Position numbers and translations under genes: made by a program | NCBI RefSeq assembly: GCF_026914265.1 | Contig: NC_069133.1 | Location: 3,199,566-3,263,565, forward strand | Origin: Mya arenaria | Taxonomy: Eukaryota; Mollusca; Bivalvia; Myida; Myidae | Length of the DNA: 64,000 bases | Reading direction: 5' to 3' | Notes under the pieces: generated by a model | The model's input: only the letters and a program-made list of their open reading frames with translations | Told to the model about the DNA's origin: nothing | The model's database searches: none | Shown here: piece after piece, positions 24,645-36,000 of the stretch | How positions within the stretch are numbered: the stretch's first letter is position 1 | Layout of the letters: each line of letters begins with the position of its first letter

Positions 24645-25547
24645 CGTAAACACTTGAAATGTTGAACCTGTATACGAATGGGGAATGAAATCAATTTCAT
24701 TCTTCATTCAAGTCAGTGTACACACCATGACAATAGGTATTAATGTCCATTTCAACATTACGTACACTAAGCCATCGTGATATAACAATTAAATGCAATG
24801 AAAAGTTTGTTTGCATTATGATTTTGGATATCTCTGGTTATATCCATTGAACTTAATTTCCAATAAAATTTACTATTTCTGTTTCAACTTTGTTGATAAC
24901 ATAGTACGGTCATATACTAGAAGTCTGACAAACCAGACTTTCAAAACATTATCGTTTTAATCAGAAAGAGGCTACTTTCGGTCTCAGCAAACTTTAAGGT
25001 AATTGAAGAAAAGGTTAACGAAGCGTAAAGCGTAAGCTTAATTTAGCGAGATCAACTAAGATCGATACATTTTGGGATATAATAAAAGAGCGAGCGGAAC
25101 AGCATTGGTGTTCCTAGCTCGAAGAATACTTGTTTATGAAGATATGGATTGACTTAAGCAAGGTTTACAAACGAAATACAATGTAAATATAAATCTCGTT
25201 AAATTTCAAACGACTTTTGACTGTGGAAGGCCCTTATGAGGACGACTATGGGCCGTGCCAGTTATTAGACGCCTGTATGGGGATAAATGTTTACAAATGT
25301 CAATGGGGGAAGTGTTTGTATATGAATAGATTGTATTTATATAAGAAAAATATGATTTCCCAAGGAAAATAAAAAATCTCATTCAACTTTGAATATGGGG
25401 TTAAAAACCGTGTTGATGCGTGTTTAAACTCCCAAAACGTCATATAACATCTTTTTAAACGGCATATTATATGAATTAGCCTTACGGTTATTCACTTTCT
25501 TTTAATATTGGCTGGTTGCCAGTCATACGAGTTCGCCATGTAAGAAA
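24645..25547. other. 5' flank of gene A; no further exon located
   Basis: A probable 3' splice site (TATACAG on the minus strand, AG at 24669-24668) lies 23 nt upstream of the gene A start codon. This suggests an untranslated first exon further upstream that I could not place. No TATA box or CpG-rich promoter is evident. Confidence 0.35.
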
Positions 25548-25549
25548 TA

Positions 25550-26018
25550 CAGTTGAACACCGTTAATCCGAAATCGTGGGGACCAAACAAATTATTTCGG
25601 AATAGCGATATGTCGGATTAATAACTTTTAGAAAATGACAGCGTTCGCAAAATATAGATGACATAAAATACTAAGTCGTGAAGATTGGAATGTCGGTTAC
25701 ACGTTACCAATACGATACATTCGGTTTAAGTAAAGTTTCGTATACAAAAATATGTGTTTATTTATTGTTTAGTACGTGACAAATAACTCGAAGTATGGTG
25801 TGAAAAACTACGACATGATCGAGTTCGAAATAAGAATTGATAAAAAGGTGTGAAATACCAAATCGGGACCGTAATTTCTACTTCGGAGTAGCGATTGTTT
25901 CGGACTAGCGATTTCGGATTTAAGATTAAAAATTTAGTTAAAATATCGGGACCGAAAAATAGTTTCGAAATAACGATAATTTCGGATAAACGGTGTTCGG
26001 AAGAGCGGTGTTCAACTG
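25550..26018. mobile_element. Pogo/Tigger-like MITE, 469 bp
   Basis: The left end is CAGTTGAACACCGTTAATCC and the right end is GGTGTTCAACTG, its inverse. TA flanks both sides (25548-25549 and 26019-26020). The interior repeats TTTCGGA-TAGCGAT and GGGACC phrases. A TA duplication with CAGTTGAA ends is characteristic of pogo/Tigger-type non-autonomous elements. No transposase is encoded. Confidence 0.8.
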
Positions 26019-26020
26019 TA

Positions 26021-27518
26021 ATCATATTAAAAGAACACTTTATAGAAACTTGTCGTGCTATTATATAAGCATGGTATAATACACGGGCATATTGTGTAAT
26101 AGTTTATATATTTGATATAAAACTATAATTGGCATAACATGCAAGGCACCAGTCGAGATCTAGATAGTCGTTTCGGCATGGTTACACATGTAGGAGATGG
26201 CCGAGAACTTTTCTACGTTTGAGAAAGTTGTGCAAAAATATTGTCCAGGCCAATAATGTGTTGCTATATTGTCATGTGATAAATCCGTCATAATCCGGAT
26301 ATTTCTGTATTTATACGGAATGTTATCACCATGTGTTTGTACGAGCTTAATAAACGTTATCATTAACAAACTGACTGAAAAGACTGATACATAATTTTGA
26401 GGCCAAAGGCTGATTTTTACCCCCACCGATTAGTGAGATATTCGCCAAAGGAGTAATTTTGTACCAAAAATGCCACAAGCCCTGCGATGAATGACATCTA
26501 GAGTGGTCCAACATCTCTGACTATTTGATATGGTTTCATTACTCTAGTCTTAACTTAACTAGTTGTAATTTAGAATTTTGATAGTACATGTGTCTTCAAA
26601 AGCATTACCTAAAGTAAGAATAGTATATTTAAAAGGATGAGCAACACTCGCGGTCAGTCAAATGAAAGCGTCCAGTCTGTATACATATATAAACTGACCA
26701 CTTTCTTTTCGATGCCCGGGTTGCCTTATTATTTAAATACTAAAACCTCTTCATAAGCATATTTTGGAAATTCGTCCAACCTATAAATAGCTCGAACATT
26801 TTGGTTAAGAAATACTTATTACATGTATATGATATCGATGTATCTAAACGTACTTAAACTACGGGAATCGACTTACATTGACATAGTTCATTTAATGCCC
26901 ACATGTAACAGTAATTTTAAAAACTTTATACTCCGCGAGTGAGGGGACGAATAGACAGAGTAAATTAACATTAGCAAATGCGCACCTACCACCCCCACTG
27001 GTGCGTTTGGTTATTACACCCATTTACATGCAATCCAATGTATCAGCTATTATTACAGACAGGTCAATAGTCACAGTTTTAACATTCTTTATAAATATCA
27101 TATGAGAATATAATCATAGATTTAAGCTACTTTAGGTTACTAGATAGTAAATGTAGTGTATCGACTGTGAAAACATGAATCTACTTTCGCTTTCGTGGTT
27201 TATATGAAAACAAAAGTATGTAAACATTTAATGAATATTTAGTATGTATGTTAAATTCAAGAACATGTGCTTACCAGTAGGTTATTACGATTAATCAATT
27301 CGCTTTTATTAAATGTTTGTTTAGTATCCTTAAAATGTACAATGTAATTTATATTCTATATTTCTACAAAGTTTCTTATTCATAAAGTGTCTTGATAACA
27401 ACTTCACACAATTCACTGAGCAGCCTATATAAAATATGTTATGTGTTATATATTGCTTTTGAATACACTTTCTTCTTCACACTTAACTGAGTAGCATTCC
27501 ATCAGTATGAGTAATATG
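26021..27518. other. No gene recognised in divergent spacer
   Basis: AT-rich spacer between the two zinc-finger genes. The 88-codon minus-strand frame at 26160-26426 has no motif, splice context or compositional bias that supports a gene. Confidence 0.4.
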
Positions 27519-27526
27519 CGATTAGG

Positions 27527-28882
27527 TGGGTGCAGGACGAAGTGAACCATTTCACAAGTGAACCAGTTCCTAAGTGTACCATTTCAGGACCAAGTGAACC
27601 ACATATGTATTATATAGTGGCTATTGTGTGATGGGACACTGCCTGAAAGGTGATAATAACTAGTAATTATCGCCATTTGAATGCAAGACTTCACACATTT
27701 GCTACACTGTTAAAGATGTGTATTTAGCTGTTAGAAATTGACTTTTAAGGTTCATGACAATTAATATAGTAGCTATTTTTATGATAGTAACATAAATACA
27801 AGAGATGCATTAATATTATTTGTTACAAATCAATAAATGACACATGTTACAGTACAAATAATTGATGTTAATAATAATAATGTTTAAAGCACATGGTTAT
27901 AACAAAAGCACTATATGAATAAATTAAACATGGTAATACATAATTCATAATGCAATACACAACATGTGTAAATATGGAAACATACATGATATACAATACA
28001 TATCATCAACATGAAGATCACAAATACTTGAATACATATTGTCAACATACAGCACAATACACAATTAGTCAATTTATTGTCATACTACTCATCAGCTTCG
28101 CTGCGGTTTTCGATTGATGCTGGGATTGGACCCATACCAATCAGGTGACTGGCTTCCCTGAGCAGTTGAGATGTTGTGAGGTTGTCATCTTCATATTTAT
28201 CCCACATGTATATTCTTGTACTTTTGCCTCTGATTTCTGGTTACAAGGTTGTCTGACACCAGTCTGACGTCCTCCGCTTCGGTCCGCAGGAGTGGAACCA
28301 GAACGTAGAACGGTAGGCTGCACCCGGTGCCAACTTATATACAGGCTTTCATACTAAAAAATGTTTGAGTCATATGTCACTATGTCTGTTCACAGCTTCT
28401 GTAAGTGAGCTGTTAAATTAGTAATTACCAATTAATAAGGCCAATTAAAATTAAAGTACAATTATCCATTAATTACACCCACCCTTATTTGTTTTCGGTA
28501 CATGAATGAGGTGTAAATAACAAAAATAGAGAATTTTTGAACATATCTATGGAATAAAATTCAACAAAGTAGGATGAATTGATAATATATTCTTTATAAG
28601 GATTAAATAAAAAGGTTGTTTTTTTTTCATTTTTCTTTTCCTTTTTTTTCAAAATATTGGTATATTAAAATACATAATTCTAATAAATCAACACTTTGAT
28701 ATGATTAACAATTTATTCATATTATTTATTAAATCATTTATACTCAGGAAAATTAACTCTGAAACATAATATTTCATTAAGAGAATATTCCCTATCTAAC
28801 ATATAGATGGTTCACTTTGTATCACCAAGTGGATCACTTAGTCCTGGTTCACTTGGGAAGTGGTTCACTTCGTCCTACATTC
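27527..28882. mobile_element. Non-autonomous DNA transposon, 1356 bp, with 8-bp target duplication
   Basis: CGATTAGG occurs immediately outside both ends (27519-27526 and 28883-28890). Inside, the left end has TGCAGGACGAAGTGAACCAT and the right end has GTGGTTCACTTCGTCCTACA, which are imperfect inverted repeats. Extra AGTGAACC boxes lie just inside each end (three left, three right), as expected for subterminal transposase sites. An 8-bp duplication suits hAT (also P or Merlin). The interior is AT-rich with no transposase, so movement would have needed a helper element. Confidence 0.75.
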
Positions 28883-28890
28883 CGATTAGG

Positions 28891-29607
28891 TTACGGAGAC
28901 CTACTCGTGTACGCTGTACAATAGAAGTGGGTTTACCCTTATCAGCGTATTTATTGTCCCTATGTTGATATAAGTGTACATGCAAGGACTGGAACTAACA
29001 ACAACATATCTTCGGATTGTATAAAATTCGTACCGTAAGTAATAAACCTTTTTTAATAATTGTTATAATTACGAAACGATTCAACATTAGCCGGGGTGAT
29101 TAAGATACCGATATTAGATTTGGACTAAGGGAAGTGAAATTCTTTTTGCCGCGAACAATGAGGTATTATAACTAAGCACATTAATAGTTATCGTATTGAT
29201 CAACTGTGTTAAGTCGACCGGATAGAAATAACTATTAGGGAAAGTCTCAAATCGAAAGTAGCTTTATTTACGCATTAACGATTAGAACAAGATTAAAGTT
29301 AATCGCCATACAAAGATAACAATAATTTATTGACATACTTTCACTTGATGTGTCCCATAAAGATTTATACAACCATTCAAGGTTACAATGTTGAAAGTTT
29401 CCCGTATGTTTACAAGTTCAAAAGCTCAAATAGAAGGATTGTGTAGGGATATGTAAATGAGTATAACACAGTATGACTAAACACCGAAAAGCAAGAAATG
29501 CAAGGAAAACCGCGAAAAGTACGGCGAAAAGAACAGAAAACACCGAAAAGCACGAAATGCAAGGAAAAGCACGTATATCACAAATGAAAACACGCCGAAA
29601 AGCACAT
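28891..29607. other. No gene recognised
   Basis: AT-rich DNA ending in a short Lys-rich frame from a GAAAAGCACGAAATGCAAGG-type direct repeat (29475-29600). No exon signature. Confidence 0.4.
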
Positions 29608-29965
29608 TCGGTACTCCTCGGCTATTTTCCTTGTTATCACTGCATTTTGGTGCTTAGTCATACGTATAACAACATTTCATTCGGAACACCAAGGCACACC
29701 AACCTCGGATGTATCTGGACGGTTTACAGTGTCAGAAATATGTACATTCAAGTACGCTGCATGTAGATCGCGTAGTAATTTAAACTCGGCAGCGAAATTT
29801 AATGATTTTACTCTTTGGACTCTTATTTATTTATAAATACACTAAAACAATCCACTCACATTAAATTTTAACTTTAAATTAAGATATACAAGATACACGT
29901 TACACTAATTTTACGAACCACTTCTACCTATGTACGTGTATACATTCGAGGTTGTTTTCGATGAT
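29608..29965 (+). mobile_element. MITE-like dispersed element, copy 1
   Basis: Starts near GGTACTCCTCGGCTATTTTC. It shares AACCTCGGATGTAT, GTACGCTGCATGTAGATCGC and GTAGTAATTTAAACTCGGCA with the reverse complement of 37046-37390. Its right end holds the inverse of AACCTCGAATGTATACACGT, so the element has long imperfect inverted ends. No coding sequence. Confidence 0.55.
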
Positions 29966-30053
29966 AAGTTGTGAATGAATAACATATTATATGATTGGCA
30001 GCGATCGAAATCCTGTTAAATTTAATACGGACTTCAGTTGGTATATAACAGGC

Positions 30054-30285
30054 TATTTCGGAGTTTTCCGACAGTATAAGTACAAGCTTTTAAGGAGTTT
30101 TCTGAGCGTGTATATTTAGGCAAATACAGAGTTTGTCGGCTAGGTGAATACAGGCTATTACCGAGTTTGCCGAGTAGGTGAATACAGGTTATTACGGAGT
30201 TTGCCGAGTAGGTGGATACATGCTATTACGAAATTTGCCGAGGAGGTGAATACAGGCTATAACGGAGTTTGCCGAGTGGGTACGT
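30054..30285 (+). repeat. 34-bp minisatellite, about six copies
   Basis: The unit is GAGTTTGCCGAGTAGGTGAA plus TACAGGCTATTACG. Divergence increases to the left (30060-30130). Confidence 0.8.
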
Positions 30286-31500
30286 AGTAAATGTGCACAT
30301 TTTCAATTAAAGTTACTGGCGAAAGTACATCTGATGGAGTGTACTTTCTTTCAGTTTAAGTGGATATTGAGCGTAACATTTCTACTGATTCTTGTTTTTT
30401 TATGGTCTTCGTGATTGTTACAGGATTGCAGATAACAAATAGTTTCTAATCTTTGAAAACCATCTTGCCGTCGGACTTTTAAAGCCACTTGCAGTAGATC
30501 GTTAAACAAATTTCATATAAAAAAGAAATAATTTTGAGATTGAAAGATGTACAAAAAATGAATACTCGGCTATGATAAAGATTTGAACCGCCTTTATGAC
30601 TACAAAGGTAAACACTATTTGCCTGTGCATGTAAAAGTTGAAATGAAGCGGATATTATCGAGACACGTTATACAAAATTAGTTAAGAACACAATATATGT
30701 TTCCCCTTTTGACATGCCATTATAACTATTTCTGATGAAGGTTAATATCGTATCAACTTGTATCTCTCAAAAATTACATTTCAGGAAAAGAAATTAACCC
30801 TACTCCTTCCCCTACCCCATAGTTATTTTTAGTTTTATCTATATTGTTTATTCCATGTATACTGATCATTAATTAGATAAAAACTTGGTAAATCATCATT
30901 CGTAAGTTCTATGAAGCTTTTCAAATATTTTGAACAGCAACAGTTGGTGTAAATAACGTTTCTGTTAAAATGTAACATAAAAGACCACGTTTTAACAAAA
31001 ACAATATGTTACACAGAGTGCTTAAACATATAAAGTCATGTCATTTTGCAAATGAAGTTTGCTTTGAGTATCTAATGGTTGTCAATTGGTATGAAATCAG
31101 TATATCATGGCACCAATAATTACAAATAATATGCCTTGTTCTCACAAAGTATATTTTGAGTGACCTGTGTTATTTTTAAATCTCATCAACATGCTCTTTA
31201 GCGGCTGGGCGCTTGGAATTAAAGATGTGAACTACCGGGTCAGAATTATTTCCTGTTTCAAAGTGGAGAAATATTTGAAATATACATGCTTCCGGCTTGT
31301 CATTGTAAGAGGGTGTTTTGTTAAACAGTCATGTTCATTTACATTTAAAATTAAATCATTTTAGACAGATACATACAAATAAAACATCAAGTAAATAATT
31401 CCGATCTGATTTTTGTATCTATTAAAACATAGGTTCATACACAGTCTGCATGTACATCAGATTGAACCTGTTTTTAGATTGATACAAACCAATCCGAGTT
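30286..31500. other. No gene recognised
   Basis: AT-rich spacer. Frames at 31167-31364 and 31413-31640 carry no recognisable motif. No RNA gene is seen. Confidence 0.4.
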
Positions 31501-31504
31501 TTTC

Positions 31505-31741
31505 ATATTTACTGTCAATTATTGATGTTTTATGGCTAAAAGTATTACTAAAGACTAATGAGTTTATTGGCATAAAACATCAATTTTCGAGCGTATCTAT
31601 GACAAACTGCGATCTGTTTTTTTGTCAGCAGTCTATATAATAACATCCCTGGTTTCAAGACATGAACGAAAGAATGGCTCATTCCATGACAAAAAAATAA
31701 GAAAGAGTTGTCAAAAAGGTAAATCTGTGAGAGTGCAGCTC
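31505..31741. mobile_element. Partial copy of the TTAA MITE
   Basis: Shares the interior TTTTATGGCTAAAAGT and the right end GTTGTCAAAAAGGTAAATCT-GTGAGAGTGCAGCT with the complete element at 16224-16562. The left terminus is missing or decayed and the right flank is no longer TTAA. Confidence 0.6.
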
Positions 31742-31744
31742 TAT

Positions 31745-33040
31745 AAGGCATGATAATTGAAATGCACAAATGTAATGAACAGTTAATTATTACGTTACTT
31801 TGCAATGCGACCGATATTATGAGCATATCACACCTAAGCAAATAATTGCTTTGATTGTTAATTTGATATGTACTTCAGTCATAGACTAGTCGTTTTCAGC
31901 ATTGCGAGAACCTCCATACCCAACACTAGCAACGTCAGTTATAGGCTGCGTAGAAGTCTTTCGGACTTTTCTTTAATAGTTTACGCTAGGTAAAAGTATA
32001 TGTTATTTAGATTTAAGCATAATTTAGTTATTTTCGATCTTCCAATATTATCAAACTTGACTTAAAATTTAATATAGCCTGATTAGCAGCCGTATACGGG
32101 ATGTTGGGTGTCGAAGAGTCCGAGTACTTGAAAATGCCTTGTTTATGTTATAACATTAAGGGTATTTTTGCATACCGGTATAGTGTTTCCGGTCAAGTGA
32201 CCAGTGCTGGAAAACCCGTCTTACACACCAATATAAGATGAGTCACGCGCAACAACGCGCCACTTCTTATTTCTGTTATTGTATTGTTTATGCCATTTCA
32301 ATAAAGCGCTATCAAAATTTCCACAAATTCATAATTAAAATTTGAACTCGATAAACCTCGTTTCGGCAAAACACCCTAGGCTCGGGTCGGAATGAACCTA
32401 ACTTACACTCTCGGCCATGGAAGATACTTATAATCTGGGGTGGGAGAAAAGCAGTTCAGCTTAATTAAATGACAGCGTTATAAACAAATTTACATTTTTG
32501 CTTTTGAAATGAAAATGAAATATGTTTGAACTGTGAAATACAATTGTTACTTTGAAAATGCATTGTAATATTTCATAGAGATACCAATTCGAAAACGCGA
32601 TCGTAGAATATGATCGCTGGTATAATGACCCTTAAATATACTTAAAATTAACAGTTGCCTTATTGGACATTTATCTGTAACTGAATTCAGTGTTTTACCA
32701 TAATTGATTGCGTTTGATTGCTTTCTAATGGCATTCGAACCCATTTTGATATATCAGTGCAACCCAGCTTACATTATAACCTTGGTTTTTACAAAAACTG
32801 CCCGAACTGGCCTATATTTCGACGTAGCAAAGTATGTGTGTGTGGGGGTTGAGGGCGGAAATCCGCATATGTTACGATCAATAATTATCTATGACGCAAT
32901 AAGTTTATAATTATGAATGTTGGGAGGGGAATATTTGTTTTTACAACAAGCTGTATGTATCTGTATGTTGTTTGCAATAATTGACTATATGACTGTATGT
33001 TATAGCTGCTTCGTTATAATTTTGATATTGTGTATTTACA
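31745..33040. other. 5' flank of gene B; nothing definite
   Basis: AT-rich sequence. A CACGCGCAACAACGCGCC patch lies at about 32246-32263. An AG acceptor at 33040-33041 lies 11 nt before the gene B start codon, so an untranslated upstream exon probably exists here, but no donor could be assigned. Confidence 0.35.
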
Positions 33041-33052
33041 GACAAAACAAAC

Positions 33053-36000
33053 ATGGGCGATGAGCTGGCTCTTGAGAGACGAGTTGTTAGATCAGAGTTG
33101 AACGAGTTGGTCAGTATATTTCACGTTATAGTATGGTTGTTTTTTTATAATCATATTTTAGTGTATGTGTTTATCAATGTAGATTTCAACCTGTAAATAA
33201 TATTTGTTTTTAATTTTCTCTAAGAATGGTGTATTTATTTACAGTCAACTTTGTTGAACAAAGCTGGGGATGAGTGTTTTATTGTAACTGCCTGTGTTTA
33301 TGACGAAACACCACATCTGCTCGGCTCGATCAAGGGAACTGACTTTGTAGAGAGCAAATCCCTTATTGTCAAAACGGAATTTCTGCAATACTTAAGTACG
33401 TATAAAAACAGTGGTCTATTTTTACATTGTCGAAAGTTTGTGTTATGTACAACAATCTGCACACTTAAGACCTAGGATCTTATTAATTGATATCAACAGT
33501 TAGGATATAATTGGAAGGTCTCATGGTATAGGAAGAGAGCACCAGAATCCTATAGCAGGTCGTGGGTTCGGAGACAAAACTTTAGTACGTCTTGCACAAT
33601 CCATAGAGTAGCTGCAGTTGCTACTGTTTAGAACCCCGCTGGCATCCATCGAGCATGTTTAATCTTACGTTGGCAGAACAGCTTCACTGTATATGTTAAA
33701 TAAATATGTATGTATTAAGTGTAGTGAAAATAGTATTGGTGGATGACAAGTATATTGAATTGTACATCACATGACCTGAATGAGTTTTACCAAGCTGTTC
33801 ATTCCACAATTGTAGATTTTATCTGCTTTGTTTTACATCATTTCATGTTTGCGTTAATATGTTTCAGAAAACCAGGTGTCATCAGAAGTCGTCAGTAGGC
33901 CAGACGTTATTGACGATCCATGCAGTGAGAGAAAAGTGGTCAGGTCTCTTATGATACATTTGGTGAGTAAAGATGCACCCTGTTAAAGAAAGAAGACATA
34001 AACCGATACCGGGTATGATTAACACACTCAAACAACACTGGATATGATTAACACATTTTCGATATTGGATATCCTACGTCTAAAACACTTCAGTGGTTTA
34101 GCGGCTATGGTCGATAACCATAAATCACGAGTTTCCGCTTTGAGTTATATCTCCCTGCAGTAGTTGGTATGCCTCGTAAGTGTTGTTTATATATTTCATA
34201 CCGCCAGTCTGTCTGTTCGTCCATGCGCCCGTCCGTTTTATTATTGGTACAGCAATATCTTTGGAATAATTTGAACTTCACAGAATTGTAGAGCACTATG
34301 GAAAACAGTATTGCTGTTATCTCACACTTCAAGGTCAAACTTACATATAGCGACCAGTGTTATCCAAAATGGACCTCACGGCAATTGTTCTTGTCCCACA
34401 TAATTGTAAACCACCATGGTAAGAAGTGTCGCTCATATTCTTTGTGCTTGTATCCAGAAGGTCCAGGCATCACTATGGCAAGTTGTGTTACTTATAAAAT
34501 GAGCGCTCTTCAAGGTCACACTTACAGGTTTGTCAAGTACAAGTTGTGTTGTACTATAAGATGTTGTGTATTGTACTAAAAGATGGTTGATGCTGCACTA
34601 TAAGATGTTTTGTGTTGTATTATAAGATGGTTGGTGCTGTTCTAAAAGTTGTTTGGTGTTGTAGTATAAGATGTTTGGTGCTGTACTATAAGATGTTGTG
34701 TGTTGTACTATAAGATGTTGGGTGCTGTACTATAAGATGTTGGGGGTTGTACTATAATTTGTTGGGTGTTGTACTATAAGATGTTGAGTAATGTACTAGA
34801 AGATGTTTGGTGTTGTACTATAAGATGTTGAGTGTTCTTCTATAAAATGTTGAGTAATTTACTAGAAGATGTTTGGTGTTGTACTATAAGATGTTGGGTG
34901 TTCTTCTATAAGATGTTTGGTGTTGTACTATAAAATGTTGGGTGTTGTACTATAAGATGTTGGGTGTTCTTCTATAAGATGTTTGGTGTTGTACTATAAG
35001 ATGTTGAGTGGTGTACTATAAGATGTTTGGTGTTGTGCTATAAGATATTGGGTGTTCTTCTATAAGATGATGGGTGTTGTACTATAAGATGTTGGGTGTT
35101 GTACTATACGATGTTGGGTGTTGTACTATAAGATGTTGGGTGTTGTACGATAGGAGTTGGGTGCTGTACTTTCAGATGTTGGGTGTTGTTGGGTGTTGAA
35201 CTATAAGATGTTTGGTGTTGTACTATAAGATGTTTGGTGTTGAACTATAAGATGTATGGTGTTGTACTATAATATGTTTGGTGCTGTACTATACGATGTT
35301 TTGTGTTGTACTTTAAGATTTTTGGCGCTCTACTAGACGATGTTGGGTGCTGTACTATAAGATGTTGGGCGCTGTACTATAAAATGTTGGGCGCTGTACT
35401 ATACGATGTTGGGTGCTGTAATATAAGATGTTAGGCGCTGTACCATAAGATGTTAGGTGTTGTACTATAAGATGGTTGGTGCTGTACTGTAAGATGTTTG
35501 GTTCTGTACTATAAGATGTTGGGCGCTGTACTGTAATATGTTGGGTGTTGTACTATAAGATGATGGGTGTTGTACTATAAGTTGGTTGGTGCTGTACTAT
35601 AAGATGGTTGGTGCTGTACTATAAGATGGTTGGTGCTGTACTATAAGATGGTTGGTGCTGTACTCAATTAACACTACAATCATCCGAGGTATAATTTAGC
35701 TCTACTGGTAAAATGCCAGAAGAGTTTTTGCGATGGTGCGGTGTCCGCCGACCGTCCGTTTTAAGCAATTGCTTTAGAACATGATAAAGCCGATACATTA
35801 GTTTGATATCCATGTGAGTTCGGTTCCTCTCGAAACGCAGGCAGATCCGCCTTTGTATGATTAGATAATTGCACATAAAATGCAAAGGAATTTTAGGGAG
35901 ACAACTTTGTACAGAGAGTTGTGCATAATTGATGTGTTTGTGTCCCGTTGAAACATGGTTTACTAATTGCTATGATTATGTGCCAGTAGACCATAGACAC

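Noticed and set aside
29473..29766. 97-codon Lys/Arg-rich frame
   Set aside because: The N-terminal half is a short A-rich direct repeat and the C-terminal half is the MITE at 29608-29965.
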